64,000 nucleotides of DNA, taken from Bacteroidota bacterium. GTDB lineage: Bacteria > Bacteroidota > Bacteroidia > Chitinophagales > Chitinophagaceae. The notes beneath the pieces were generated by a model, which worked only from the letters and a program-made list of their open reading frames with translations, did not search any database and was not told where the DNA came from. Both the position numbers and the translations under genes were made by a program. The DNA is taken from the NCBI GenBank assembly GCA_016866355.1, contig VGMN01000009.1, positions 1 to 64,000 on the forward strand. The letters run 5' to 3'. Positions 18,558 to 27,286 of this stretch are shown here, piece by piece; the first letter of the stretch is position 1, and every line of letters begins with the position of its first letter.

Positions 18558-18896
18558 ATGAGAATCACATTAGCACTTTTGGGACTACTAATGGGGCTGT
18601 TTGCGCAAGCACAAGAACAGCCAGCCAAACAGCAACCAGATAAAAAGAAAAAAACGTATGAAGTTTTAGCTAGTTGTGGAACCTGCAATTTTAAGATGAA
18701 GGCAGAAGGTTGTCCGCTTGCTATCAAATGGAATGATAAATTTTATTTAGTAGAAGGAACTTCAATAGATGATCACGGAGATGCTCACGCAGATGATGGA
18801 TTTTGCAATGCTATAAAAAAAGCCAAAGTGCAGGGTACGTTTGAAGGTGACCGCTTCAAATCCACCTACTTTGAAATTGTAAAACCAGTGACTTAA
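18558..18896 (+). CDS. DUF6370 exported Cys-rich small protein
   Basis: A 112-residue protein with a signal peptide (ending FAQA-Q), a Lys-rich spacer and a compact domain with CGTCNFKMKAEGC (three Cys) and GTSIDDHGDAHADDGFC. The last motif, followed by NAIKKAKVQG and a final strand FEIV, is characteristic of the Bacteroidota DUF6370 family. The conserved Cys, His and Asp residues suggest metal binding in the periplasm, but no role is known. It stands alone between the GH29 remnant and the GyrI-like gene. Confidence 0.8.
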   Translation: MRITLALLGLLMGLFAQAQEQPAKQQPDKKKKTYEVLASCGTCNFKMKAEGCPLAIKWNDKFYLVEGTSIDDHGDAHADDGFCNAIKKAKVQGTFEGDRFKSTYFEIVKPVT

Positions 18897-18917
18897 AAAA
18901 GAAATAGCAAATCAGTC

Positions 18918-19388
18918 GTGAGCCCTATATTTAAAACACTACCTGAGATCCTACTAGTAGGTAAGCACCTTGAAATGTCCCTACAAAACAATCGAACGGT
19001 TGAGCTATGGAGATCGTTTGGACCACTTATCAAAACAATACCTAACCGTATTGACTCCTTTCGTTATTCTCTCCAAGAATATCCTCCTCACTATTTTGAT
19101 CAATTCAATCCTACGCTATCTTTTAAAAAATGGGCATTGGTAGCGGTAGAAGACCATGCTAATATCCCGGAAAATTGTGAAAGCTTTAAACTACCAGGAG
19201 GAGCCTATGCTGTATTTCACCTGACTGGAAATGACACCAAAATTTTTCAATACATCTATAGCAGCTGGTTACCAAACTCAGCATATACGCTTGATCAAAG
19301 ACCACATTTTGAATTGCTGGGTGATAAATATAAAAATGGAGACCCACTATCAGAAGAAGATATCTATATCCCCATTAAGTCAAAATAA
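18918..19388 (+). CDS. GyrI-like / AraC effector-binding domain protein
   Basis: A 156-residue stand-alone GyrI-like (SHS2-fold) domain. It starts with the substrate-binding strand IFKTLPEILLVGKHLEMS, and has LWRSFGPLI, ALVAVEDHANIPENCESF, the GGAYAVFHLTG strand and a C-terminal FELLGDKY followed by IYIPIK. This arrangement is typical of integron-associated effector-binding proteins and Rob/SbmC-type domains. Such proteins bind small amphiphilic molecules or inhibit a partner. The GTG start is chosen because the first strand begins at once; an ATG at 18975 would truncate it. There is no DNA-binding domain. Confidence 0.8.
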   Translation: MSPIFKTLPEILLVGKHLEMSLQNNRTVELWRSFGPLIKTIPNRIDSFRYSLQEYPPHYFDQFNPTLSFKKWALVAVEDHANIPENCESFKLPGGAYAVFHLTGNDTKIFQYIYSSWLPNSAYTLDQRPHFELLGDKYKNGDPLSEEDIYIPIKSK

Positions 19389-19393
19389 GTAAA

Positions 19394-20503
19394 TTAACCC
19401 CCCATTTTTAATACTTCAACGACGCGCTCCATTTCTTGCGTTGTTCCAACACTCAGTCGAAGCCAAGTACTTTTTTCTTCAAAGGAGCGAGCTCCTAAAA
19501 TTTCATGCGACTGTAAATAAGTTGGAATTGATTTTTTATAAGCTGCCCCATCAAAGTAAACAAAACTTGTTACAGAAGGAATAAATGGAATTTTCAACGC
19601 AGCTAGTCCATCACAAAAAATCTTTTTTGCGTTATCATTTTCTTTTTTACAATAAGATACAAATGCGTGATCATCTAGTGCTGCTAAGGCTCCACGCATT
19701 GAAACAGCCGATGGTCCCGCATTTGCCCAAGCTTGTAACTCATTCAAGGCCTTGATCATAGTAGGCTGTGCTAGTAAATAGCCAACACGTGCACCCGCCA
19801 TGCCATAAACTTTAGAAAATGTTTTAGCAATTATTAAATTAGGGTAACGATCTATCAAATGAGCTACAGATGGTGAATCATAATAATCTGTATATGCCTC
19901 ATCTACAAGTACTACACATGATTTACAAGCTTGCGTAATAAATGTTTCCAGCGTTTGTTTATCATGAGCCGTACCTGTTGGGTTATTAGGATTGCAGAGA
20001 TATACTAAACGAGTACCCCCGTTGATACTTGCGAGCATCCGCTCCAAATCATTATGCTTTGAAGATGTTAAGGGGATCAACTGCGTGGCTAATCCCATTT
20101 TTCGGGCTGCGGGCATCCATAATTTAAAGGTGGGCTCCGATGCAAGCACATGTCCTTTTTGGTAAGATGCCCACAAACAAACTAACCCTAATAATTCTGA
20201 AGAGCCAGCCCCTAATGTGATATGCTCTTTCGAGTGATTAGTAAGTGTACCTATCCTTTCTTTTAATAACCCATTGATATCCCACTGATAACGATTAGAG
20301 ATCCCAACTGCCTCTTGCATGGCAACCCTGGCTAGTGGGGAGGGTCCATGTGGATTTTCGTTGGCCCTCAAAATAATAGGAGTAGTACCTTTTTGAATAC
20401 GATCATTGGTAATCGTAGGTAAAGGCGCCCCTATTAGATCACGAGCCATTGAGAAAGAAAGCATTGCAAATCCAGCGTTTTTTATTAGCTGTCTTCGTTG
20501 CAT
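19394..20503 (-). CDS. Histidinol-phosphate-aminotransferase-like PLP enzyme with Tat-type leader
   Basis: A 369-residue fold-type I aminotransferase of the HisC/CobD group, with NPNNPTGT, VVLVDEAYTDYYD and the PLP lysine in AKTFSKVYGMAGARVGY. The N-terminus MQRRQLIKNAGFAMLSFS looks like a twin-arginine leader, so the enzyme is probably exported folded with its cofactor. I placed the start at the ATG at 20503 for this reason; an open frame extends 80 codons further upstream but overlaps the divergent gene's 5' region. The lack of other his genes and the leader argue against a biosynthetic HisC. The substrate is unknown. Confidence 0.82.
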   Translation of the reverse strand: MQRRQLIKNAGFAMLSFSMARDLIGAPLPTITNDRIQKGTTPIILRANENPHGPSPLARVAMQEAVGISNRYQWDINGLLKERIGTLTNHSKEHITLGAGSSELLGLVCLWASYQKGHVLASEPTFKLWMPAARKMGLATQLIPLTSSKHNDLERMLASINGGTRLVYLCNPNNPTGTAHDKQTLETFITQACKSCVVLVDEAYTDYYDSPSVAHLIDRYPNLIIAKTFSKVYGMAGARVGYLLAQPTMIKALNELQAWANAGPSAVSMRGALAALDDHAFVSYCKKENDNAKKIFCDGLAALKIPFIPSVTSFVYFDGAAYKKSIPTYLQSHEILGARSFEEKSTWLRLSVGTTQEMERVVEVLKMGG

Positions 20504-20561
20504 AATTTCAATTTTAATAGGGTTAAATTTAATTAACTTTCCAAAAGAAACTAAATCTATT

Positions 20562-21914
20562 ATGAGAATAAAATTGAAAACGAGGTTAAATGCCATTACA
20601 ACCGTCTTAACGATACTATTAACTGCTGGATTTTTTAGTAGTCCCGGCTGTAAAAAGGCAGAGGGCCGTGCAGATTTTGAATTGATCCAAGATGAAATAT
20701 TAACCCCCAATTGTGCATTTAGTGGTTGCCACTCGTCCACCAACGATGCAACTTATGGGCAGCATAAATTAGTGTTAGCTGCCGGGATCAGCTACGATGC
20801 ACTAATTAATAAAGTATGTCAACACCCCAGAGCGGTTAGTAATGGCTGGCAATTAGTTAAACCAGGAGAAACAGACAAAAGCTTTCTGTTTCATAAAATC
20901 ACTTGTGAAGCAGGACATCATTCAGGTAATATAGGAGCGTCTATGCCAATGGGTGGAAAGGTTTTAAGTAGGGGCCAGGTAGAATTTATCAAGAGATGGA
21001 TCATTGCAGGAGCCAGCAAAACAAGTTCAGCTGTAGATGATGCCATTTTAAAAGATAGTGCAGCTTGTCAACTCACTGTAGAGCCACTTCCTCCTCCAGC
21101 ACCCGGAACCGGATTTCAAATGACTATTGATCCATTTGAAATTCCTAAAAATTTTGAGCGAGAAGTTTTTGTAAGAAAAAATACGCCCAACAGTGATACG
21201 CTTTTTGTTAATCGAATTCAACTCAGAGGAGGCTCAAATAGTCATCACTTTGTAGCCTATACGTTTAGAAATGAAAATATACTTCCTGCACAAAATAGTG
21301 TGAGAGATTTACGTGATCCAATTACCGGAGCACTAAATCAAGCAACAGTATTGGAAATGCAGAATCATATATTTTTAGGTGGTGGCACAGATGTCAACAC
21401 AGATGTAACACTTCCTGCAGGTACTGCTATAAAAATCAAACCAAATCTCCCAATAGATCTCAATGCCCACTATTTTAATTTCACCAACCTTATTTTACAG
21501 GGAAGAAATTATGTGAACTTCTATACGGTACCCCGTAATACGGTACAAAATGAGGTGAAGATGTTAGATCTAAATAATCTTGAAATTTATATTCCCCCAT
21601 TCACGCGAAGAACCATTACAAAAAATTTTACTTTTCCAACTGCTACACGTGTAGTGATGTTGACTTCGCACTTCCATAAATATGGAGAGAAATTTGTAAT
21701 AAAAATTTATGGGGGCTCCAGAAACGGAGAAATTATATACACTAACACGGACTGGGAACACCCCCTTGTTAAATCATTTGCTACTCCAATAGTGCTGCAA
21801 CCGGGAGAAGGATTAACGTCAGAAGTTACGTATTACAATACCGGTTCTGTAGCCGTAGGGTTTGGCTTAACTAGCCAAGATGAAATGAATATTATTTTTG
21901 GCTATTACTATTAA
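20562..21914 (+). CDS. Copper type II monooxygenase-like lipoprotein with CX4CH heme-like motif
   Basis: A 450-residue lipoprotein with a lipobox ending at Cys 30 (SSPGC). The N-terminal region has CAFSGCH at residues 51-57, a CX4CH variant of the c-type heme site seen in Planctomycete-type cytochrome domains. The C-terminal part resembles peptidylglycine monooxygenase-like (Cu type II, ascorbate-dependent) domains: a His-His pair in [11 protein letters not shown] and an HxH in [17 protein letters not shown]. It would be a periplasmic or surface copper/heme redox protein. The ATG at 20562 gives the lipoprotein signal. It is followed within 4 bases by a pterin dehydratase. Function is inferred from motifs only. 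Confidence 0.72.
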   Translation: MRIKLKTRLNAITTVLTILLTAGFFSSPGCKKAEGRADFELIQDEILTPNCAFSGCHSSTNDATYGQHKLVLAAGISYDALINKVCQHPRAVSNGWQLVKPGETDKSFLFHKITCEAGHHSGNIGASMPMGGKVLSRGQVEFIKRWIIAGASKTSSAVDDAILKDSAACQLTVEPLPPPAPGTGFQMTIDPFEIPKNFEREVFVRKNTPNSDTLFVNRIQLRGGSNSHHFVAYTFRNENILPAQNSVRDLRDPITGALNQATVLEMQNHIFLGGGTDVNTDVTLPAGTAIKIKPNLPIDLNAHYFNFTNLILQGRNYVNFYTVPRNTVQNEVKMLDLNNLEIYIPPFTRRTITKNFTFPTATRVVMLTSHFHKYGEKFVIKIYGGSRNGEIIYTNTDWEHPLVKSFATPIVLQPGEGLTSEVTYYNTGSVAVGFGLTSQDEMNIIFGYYY

Positions 21915-21918
21915 AAAT

Positions 21919-22161
21919 ATGTGGACAGAAATAAATCAGCAGCTCTATCAAAAATTTGTATTCGCAGATTTTAAAGCCGCGTTTGGTTTTATGACGCGGG
22001 TAGCACTTGTTGCAGAAAAAATGGATCACCATCCTAAATGGATCAATGTGTGGAATACAGTAGAAATATGGCTTAGTACCCATGACGCTGGAAATATTGT
22101 AACCAAAAAAGATAAGCTGCTAGCACAGGCTATTGACAGTCTCCTGAAAGAAAATAACTAA
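21919..22161 (+). CDS. phhB: Pterin-4a-carbinolamine dehydratase
   Basis: An 80-residue protein of the PCD/DCoH family. It has the EKMDHHPKW signature (residues 33-41), which supplies the active-site histidines, and the following [22 protein letters not shown]. The enzyme dehydrates 4a-hydroxytetrahydropterin formed by pterin-dependent hydroxylases. No aromatic amino acid hydroxylase is in the window; the immediate upstream gene is the copper-monooxygenase-like lipoprotein. The ATG at 21919 is preferred over an in-frame TTG that overlaps the upstream gene. It could also serve molybdopterin metabolism or act as a transcriptional cofactor. Confidence 0.88.
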   Translation: MWTEINQQLYQKFVFADFKAAFGFMTRVALVAEKMDHHPKWINVWNTVEIWLSTHDAGNIVTKKDKLLAQAIDSLLKENN

Positions 22162-22172
22162 ATCTTACTTGC

Positions 22173-23480
22173 ATGAGAAACGCCCCGCGTCGTAAATTTT
22201 TACAAAGACTTGGTTTACTATCTGCCTCCTCTTTAATGGGAGCCTTTGCAGCAAAAGTAAGTGCGGCTAATCTGGAAGCTGCACTAAGAAATGTAGAAAC
22301 GCTGACGCCGGATCAATTAGCTGCGGATGAAGATTTTTGGTATTACATACAACAATCATTTACTGTCTCTACTGGGATCATTAATTTAAATAATGGTGGA
22401 GTTAGCCCAGCCCCGCGATCTGTTCAAGATGCTATGAAACGGTATTACGATTATTCAAATGAGGCGCCCACCTATTATATGTGGCGAATTCTAGATCAAG
22501 GCAGGGAGCCACTACGAAAAAGATTAGCCGCTATTGCGGGTTGCAGCAAAGAAGAGATTGCCATAAACCGAAATTCCTCAGAGGGACTAGAGACCGTTAT
22601 TTTTGGCTTGACACTTGATAAAGGAGACCAAATTGTTGCAGCCAGACAAGATTACCCTAACATGGTCAATGCCTATAAACAAAGAGAGGAACGGGACGGG
22701 ATAAAAATGGTTTGGATAAGCCTGGAATTACCTAGTGAGGATCCAGATTATATGGTGAGGCAATATGTAAATGCTTTTACTGATCGAACAAAAGTGGTAC
22801 ACATTACGCATGTAATAAATTGGAATGGGCAGATTTTACCAGTGAGAAAAATTGCGGACGAAGCGCACAAAAGAGGAATAAAAGTTATTGTGGATGGTGC
22901 GCACAGTTTTGCACATTTTAATTTCAGCATTCCTGAACTAGGAGCAGATTATTTTGCAACAAGCTTACACAAATGGCTCTATGCACCCATTGGCACCGGC
23001 ATGCTATATGTAAAGAAAGAGCATATTGCCCCACTCTACCCGCTTTTTGCAGCAGGAAATGCAAAAGAAGATAATATTCGAAAGTTTGAAGCCTTGGGGA
23101 CTCGTCCTTTTTATAATGAACAGGCCATAGGAAAAGCCATTGATTTTCATGAATTGATTGGAATTGAACGAAAAATGAAAAGACTTCACTACTTGAAGAA
23201 TTATTGGATGAATAAAGTAAAGGAAATTCCTGGTGTAAAACTAAACACTTCATTGGATCCTAAATGGGGGTGTGCAATCGGCAATGTAGTAGTAGAAGGA
23301 AAAACACCCGCTGCATTAGACAGTTTCCTGCTGGACAAATACAAAGTTCATACTGTAGCCATTGAGTGGGAGAACATAAAAGGTATACGGGTTACACCCA
23401 ATGTGTATACAACACTAAAAGATCTAGATGTTTTGGTAGAGGGTATCACACAATTTGCTATTGAATCCAGAAAAGCCTAA
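22173..23480 (+). CDS. Tat-exported class V aminotransferase-fold enzyme (isopenicillin-N-epimerase-like)
   Basis: A 435-residue PLP enzyme. The N-terminus has a twin-arginine leader (PRRKFLQRLGLLSASSLMGA). The catalytic domain includes LNNGGVSPAPR, RNSSEGLETVIFG, VKVIVDGAHSFAH and the PLP lysine in TSLHKWLYAPIGTGMLYV. This matches the cysteine-desulfurase/isopenicillin N epimerase branch. The Tat leader predicts that a folded PLP holoenzyme is exported to the periplasm. It follows the pterin dehydratase by 11 bases and precedes a serine hydrolase by 1 base, so these four genes are probably one transcript. The substrate is unknown. Confidence 0.85.
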   Translation: MRNAPRRKFLQRLGLLSASSLMGAFAAKVSAANLEAALRNVETLTPDQLAADEDFWYYIQQSFTVSTGIINLNNGGVSPAPRSVQDAMKRYYDYSNEAPTYYMWRILDQGREPLRKRLAAIAGCSKEEIAINRNSSEGLETVIFGLTLDKGDQIVAARQDYPNMVNAYKQREERDGIKMVWISLELPSEDPDYMVRQYVNAFTDRTKVVHITHVINWNGQILPVRKIADEAHKRGIKVIVDGAHSFAHFNFSIPELGADYFATSLHKWLYAPIGTGMLYVKKEHIAPLYPLFAAGNAKEDNIRKFEALGTRPFYNEQAIGKAIDFHELIGIERKMKRLHYLKNYWMNKVKEIPGVKLNTSLDPKWGCAIGNVVVEGKTPAALDSFLLDKYKVHTVAIEWENIKGIRVTPNVYTTLKDLDVLVEGITQFAIESRKA

Positions 23481-23481
23481 G

Positions 23482-24618
23482 ATGCAAAAATTAATACTAG
23501 CCTTTTTTACCTGTCTACTTTCTGTTGCTGCGGTGGCACAAGCACAATCGATCGAGCAACAATTGCAGCAACTAATAGATACAACACCCGCGGTGGGCCT
23601 AGCGGCAGTAGTAGTAAAAAATAATAAAATCGTCTATCAACAATACCTTGGCTATAAAAATCTAGAAACAAAAGAATTACTTACCGATAGCTCACTTTTT
23701 AGAATTGCTTCTATTTCTAAATCTTTTACGGCTACCGCTTTATTACAATTAGTAGAACAAAAACGGATTTCATTAGAAGATGATGTGAGCAAGTTGATTG
23801 GATTTACCGTTCGCAATCCCGCTTACCCTGAAAAAATTATAACACTTCGACTTTTATTATCTCATCGCTCCTCCCTAAATGACAGCCAGGGATATTTCAA
23901 TTTAGATGTTATTGACCCTGCGACAAATCCAAATTTTTCAAAATGTTATAATAATTATGCACCAGGAAACGGCTATCAATATTGTAATCTCAACTTTAAT
24001 ATGGCAGGTACCATTTTAGAGCGAATTACGGGAATACGATTTGATACCTACATTAAACAAGCTATACTTATCCCTCTCGGAATTGATGGCGGGTATTGCG
24101 TAGATTCGCTAGCAAGTGAAAAATTTGCAACACTATACGAATACAAAGCAGCAGAAAATAAATTTATAGCCAACCCAGGTGCTTATGCATCCAGAAGTAG
24201 CGAGCTTACTACTTATCAGTTAGGTAGAAGCACCCCGCTTTTTTCTCCCACCGGTGGATTAAAAATAGCTGCAAAAGGGCTTACCACCTACATGATGATG
24301 CACAGCCAAATGGGTAAATACAAGGGTGGTCGTTTATTAAAGAAAAAAACAGCTAGATTAATGCAAACGCCACTTTCTGTAGATGGAATTGACCAATACG
24401 GATTGGCCCTTTGGAAAACCAATAGATTAATTCCTGGACTTACACTAACTGGGCATACTGGTTCTGCCTATGGACTAAATAGTGCACTATTTTTTGATCC
24501 TTCTACTAAAAATGGAATGATTGTAATCTGCAACGGTAGTAAGGTGACCTATAAAGAAGGTTACCCACTAATTATTCGAGAGGCATTACAGCTGCTCTAT
24601 GAAGAATTCTTGAAATAA
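23482..24618 (+). CDS. Exported serine hydrolase, class C beta-lactamase fold
   Basis: A 378-residue secreted protein with a signal peptide (about residues 1-20). The SxxK nucleophile motif is SISK at 77-80, the YxN motif lies in the segment YQYCNLNF, and a KTG-like HTGSAYG lies in the C-terminal part. This is the penicillin-binding-protein/class C beta-lactamase superfamily (Beta-lactamase Pfam domain). It could be an esterase, D-aminopeptidase or peptidoglycan enzyme; resistance is not implied. The ATG at 23482 is chosen over an ATG or alternative codon inside the upstream gene because it starts the signal peptide. Confidence 0.85.
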   Translation: MQKLILAFFTCLLSVAAVAQAQSIEQQLQQLIDTTPAVGLAAVVVKNNKIVYQQYLGYKNLETKELLTDSSLFRIASISKSFTATALLQLVEQKRISLEDDVSKLIGFTVRNPAYPEKIITLRLLLSHRSSLNDSQGYFNLDVIDPATNPNFSKCYNNYAPGNGYQYCNLNFNMAGTILERITGIRFDTYIKQAILIPLGIDGGYCVDSLASEKFATLYEYKAAENKFIANPGAYASRSSELTTYQLGRSTPLFSPTGGLKIAAKGLTTYMMMHSQMGKYKGGRLLKKKTARLMQTPLSVDGIDQYGLALWKTNRLIPGLTLTGHTGSAYGLNSALFFDPSTKNGMIVICNGSKVTYKEGYPLIIREALQLLYEEFLK

Positions 24619-24632
24619 TAAGGGAGTCTTAC

Positions 24633-25265
24633 TTAGTCAAGATGTATAAATAAATGAGAAGCACTTTGTCTTACTTTAGGGAGTTTTAGTAGCCAGTCGT
24701 TTATTTCATCTCGTTGACCTAAAGGCAACAATAATACGCTCCGAAGACCTTGTTTTTCTAATGCCAGCAGCTCATCCAGCAAACCCGGGTTGAATCCTTC
24801 CATAGGCGTTGCATCCACTCCTTCCATAGCCGCTGCAGTGATACCTACCCCAAAAGCAAGATAAGCTTGCTTAGCTGCCCATTCTCTATTTTCTTCAAGT
24901 GTTCGGTTAGCTAACAAATTTTCCAATGCTTGTTTAAATCCGCTTATGGATGCAGCCGTTACACCTCTTGTATCCATAATTAATTGCATATAAGAAGCAA
25001 CTTGTTCAGTAGTAAACTGATTCCAGGTACAAAAAACCAACAGATGAGAACAATCTACAACTTGTGACTGGTTGTTGGCAATAGGTAGAATTTTTTTTCG
25101 TAATTCCAGATTAGTAATAACCAAAACTGTCAATGGCTGAAAACCCATGGAGGTTGGAGCCAAGCGGATGGCTTCCAAAACCTTTTCAATTTTTTCAACT
25201 GGCACGGTTGCACCACTCATTTTCTTACAAGCATATCTCCACCGCAAGGCATTAACTACATCCAT
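24633..25265 (-). CDS. NAD(P)H-dependent nitroreductase-family oxidoreductase
   Basis: A 210-residue FMN-dependent nitroreductase. The N-terminal WRYACKKMSG and IRLAPTSMGFQPLTVLVI segments contain the FMN phosphate-binding Arg and Ser positions typical of the NfsB/YdgI group, and the C-terminal VDATPMEGFNPGLLDELL is a family hallmark. It probably reduces quinones, nitro compounds or flavins in the cytoplasm. It is convergent with the serine hydrolase (14 bases) and lies downstream of a class V aminotransferase on the same strand with a 46-base gap. A second, unrelated nitroreductase lies at about 36.7 kb. Confidence 0.87.
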   Translation of the reverse strand: MDVVNALRWRYACKKMSGATVPVEKIEKVLEAIRLAPTSMGFQPLTVLVITNLELRKKILPIANNQSQVVDCSHLLVFCTWNQFTTEQVASYMQLIMDTRGVTAASISGFKQALENLLANRTLEENREWAAKQAYLAFGVGITAAAMEGVDATPMEGFNPGLLDELLALEKQGLRSVLLLPLGQRDEINDWLLKLPKVRQSASHLFIHLD

Positions 25266-25311
25266 GTTTCAGTAATTTTTTAAGAGGCCGCAAAGGTACA
25301 ACTATCCTCCG

Positions 25312-26484
25312 CTAAAATTGACCTTTAATAACCGTTAATGCCTGATAAAGTTTATCAAGGTCTTCTTGTGAGTTAAATGCTTGTATTGAATACCGTAAGT
25401 ATACGTCTGACCCATGCCGCATCACTGGTATCTCAATACGGAACTGATTAAACAAAATTGATTTAATTCGTGCTGCATCTGATGTAGGTAATTTAAAACT
25501 ACACAGTTGAAGAATAAAGTCATCCTGCAGCGGCGCTAAGGGACTTGTATTTAATAATTCAAAGAATCGAGGCGCATTTTCAATAACAAGTGCCCTGCAA
25601 GCAGCCGATACTTGATCCCAATGATACTCCTTCATAAAAGTCAAGGCAGCAGGAATACACAAAAAAGCAGAAAAATCTCTGGTGCCTTGTGTTTGATGAT
25701 AATCCAAAAAGAGGGAATGAGAGGGATGATCACTCTTATATCCCCAACTCACCACTAAGGGCTCCAACAGGGATTGTCTTTCTTTTTTAGTGAAAAGAAA
25801 ACTGCTACCCTTAGGTGTCATCATCCACTTATGGCAAGCGCCCGTATAAAAATCTACACCAAGCATGGTAAGATCAAGTGGAAGTTGGCCGGGTGCATGC
25901 GCTCCGTCAACAAAAGTGAGTAGTCCTCTTTTTTGCGCTTCCTTAACTACTAACTCTACCGGGAAGCGTAGCGCCGTACTACTAGTGATATGACTTAAAA
26001 AAACAAGTTTGGTTTTTGAGGTAACTCCTTTAAAAAATTGTTCAACAAAATCTTCCCGTGAAACCAACGGAAGCCGTATAGGTTGTTTGATATAATTAGC
26101 CCCTGCCTTACCACAATAGAACTCCCAGGTTCTATCACAAGCACCATACTCCAGCGATGTAGTAAGCACTTCATCACCAGGTTGCAACGCTAAACTTTTT
26201 GCAACAATATTGACGGCATGTGAGGGATTCACTACAAATACTACATCATCTGCATCTACATTGATATAGGAAGCTAATGCTTCACGAGACGTTTTCAGAT
26301 ATTGAGGACCCGTTTCAACAATAAACTGTACGGGCTCTTGTTCTAATTCTAATTGAAACTGCTGGTACTTTTCAAAAATTGGACGAGGACAAGCCCCGAA
26401 TGAACCAAAGTTCAAATACGTGATATCCGAGCGTAACAAAAACTGTTGACGCAGTACTGGTGTTAGTGGTGTGGCAGTCTTCAT
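25312..26484 (-). CDS. Class V aminotransferase-fold enzyme (isopenicillin-N-epimerase-like), cytoplasmic
   Basis: A 390-residue PLP enzyme related to, but clearly diverged from, the Tat-exported enzyme at 22.2 kb. Seen are YLNFGSFGACPR, FVVNPSHAVNIVAKSLAL, LLTFVDGAHAPGQLPL and the PLP lysine in TGACHKWMMTPKGSSFLF. No leader is present, so it should act in the cytoplasm. The start is placed at the ATG at 26484; an in-frame TTG lies three codons upstream. The neighbouring sterol-desaturase-like and transporter genes on the same strand may form a loose operon. It may act on an amino acid or thiol substrate; this cannot be fixed from sequence. Confidence 0.83.
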   Translation of the reverse strand: MKTATPLTPVLRQQFLLRSDITYLNFGSFGACPRPIFEKYQQFQLELEQEPVQFIVETGPQYLKTSREALASYINVDADDVVFVVNPSHAVNIVAKSLALQPGDEVLTTSLEYGACDRTWEFYCGKAGANYIKQPIRLPLVSREDFVEQFFKGVTSKTKLVFLSHITSSTALRFPVELVVKEAQKRGLLTFVDGAHAPGQLPLDLTMLGVDFYTGACHKWMMTPKGSSFLFTKKERQSLLEPLVVSWGYKSDHPSHSLFLDYHQTQGTRDFSAFLCIPAALTFMKEYHWDQVSAACRALVIENAPRFFELLNTSPLAPLQDDFILQLCSFKLPTSDAARIKSILFNQFRIEIPVMRHGSDVYLRYSIQAFNSQEDLDKLYQALTVIKGQF

Positions 26485-26514
26485 AATCTGCAAGATTACA
26501 CAATTGAATGGTAT

Positions 26515-27273
26515 TTACCGATTGGCAACCTCGTCAAAAGAGGAATCGTACTCCGTTCGGAGGGTCCCCATCAAACGATCCCAAAAAAGAAAATACAACC
26601 CATAGTTGCCCGTAAAATATTTATGATGTTGATTATGCGCTACGGAGGTGTTCACCCAACGGCCAATCCAAGTTCGGTTGAACCCTTTTGGATACAGTTC
26701 CCATCCTAAATGCCCGTATACATTATAGAGGATAGATAACAGAAAAAACAGAAGTAGGTGCGTTCGATGAATAGGAAATAAAAAAAGAAACAATGCAAAT
26801 ATGCCAACCTCAAATAATGCCTCTAAAGGATGAAAAGCATAAGCCGCCCACGGGGAAGGATTTGTAGAGCGATGATGTACTAAATGAAACCACCGAAATA
26901 AAACCGGATGATGCATCAGCCGGTGTATCCAATAAAAATAAGTATCGTGAATAAAAAATAGAACAGGAAATAGGGCAACATAATAAAACCATCCTCGCTC
27001 ACTAATGGCAGCGTAGAGTTGCGTATATGGTCTAACGGCTGGATTGAAAACCAGAAAATAAGGAATCAAGGCAAATAAGAGAATGGTAAAGGACGAATAA
27101 AATACCTCACGCCAATAATCACGATGTGAGGGGAACTTAACTTGAATTTTACGATGTTTAATACGAGATCGAAAAAGAATATAAAACAATAAAAAAGCAA
27201 AACCGGCTACTACATAATACCTGCTTCCTACTTGTTGCACTAAATACAAATAACGTTCCCACTGCGCTGACAT
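26515..27273 (-). CDS. Sterol desaturase / fatty acid hydroxylase superfamily membrane protein
   Basis: A 252-residue polytopic membrane protein with the di-iron histidine motifs of the fatty-acid hydroxylase superfamily: HDTYFYWIHRLMHH, HLVHHRSTNPSPW and HNQHHKY. Three to four hydrophobic segments surround them. Bacterial members hydroxylate or desaturate lipids, carotenoids or alkylglycerols; the length is typical. It lies 13 bases downstream of the MHS-type transporter gene on the same strand, suggesting co-transcription. The substrate is unknown; no carotenoid genes are in the window. Confidence 0.88.
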   Translation of the reverse strand: MSAQWERYLYLVQQVGSRYYVVAGFAFLLFYILFRSRIKHRKIQVKFPSHRDYWREVFYSSFTILLFALIPYFLVFNPAVRPYTQLYAAISERGWFYYVALFPVLFFIHDTYFYWIHRLMHHPVLFRWFHLVHHRSTNPSPWAAYAFHPLEALFEVGIFALFLFLFPIHRTHLLLFFLLSILYNVYGHLGWELYPKGFNRTWIGRWVNTSVAHNQHHKYFTGNYGLYFLFWDRLMGTLRTEYDSSFDEVANR

Positions 27274-27286
27274 GGCGCAAAATTAC

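Noticed and set aside
19394-20503. HisC-like gene as part of a histidine operon.
   Set aside because: No other his genes are in the window and the protein has a Tat-type leader.
25312-26484. The two class V aminotransferases at 22.2 and 25.3 kb as a recent tandem duplication.
   Set aside because: Motif wording, length and export signals differ widely, so any common origin is old.
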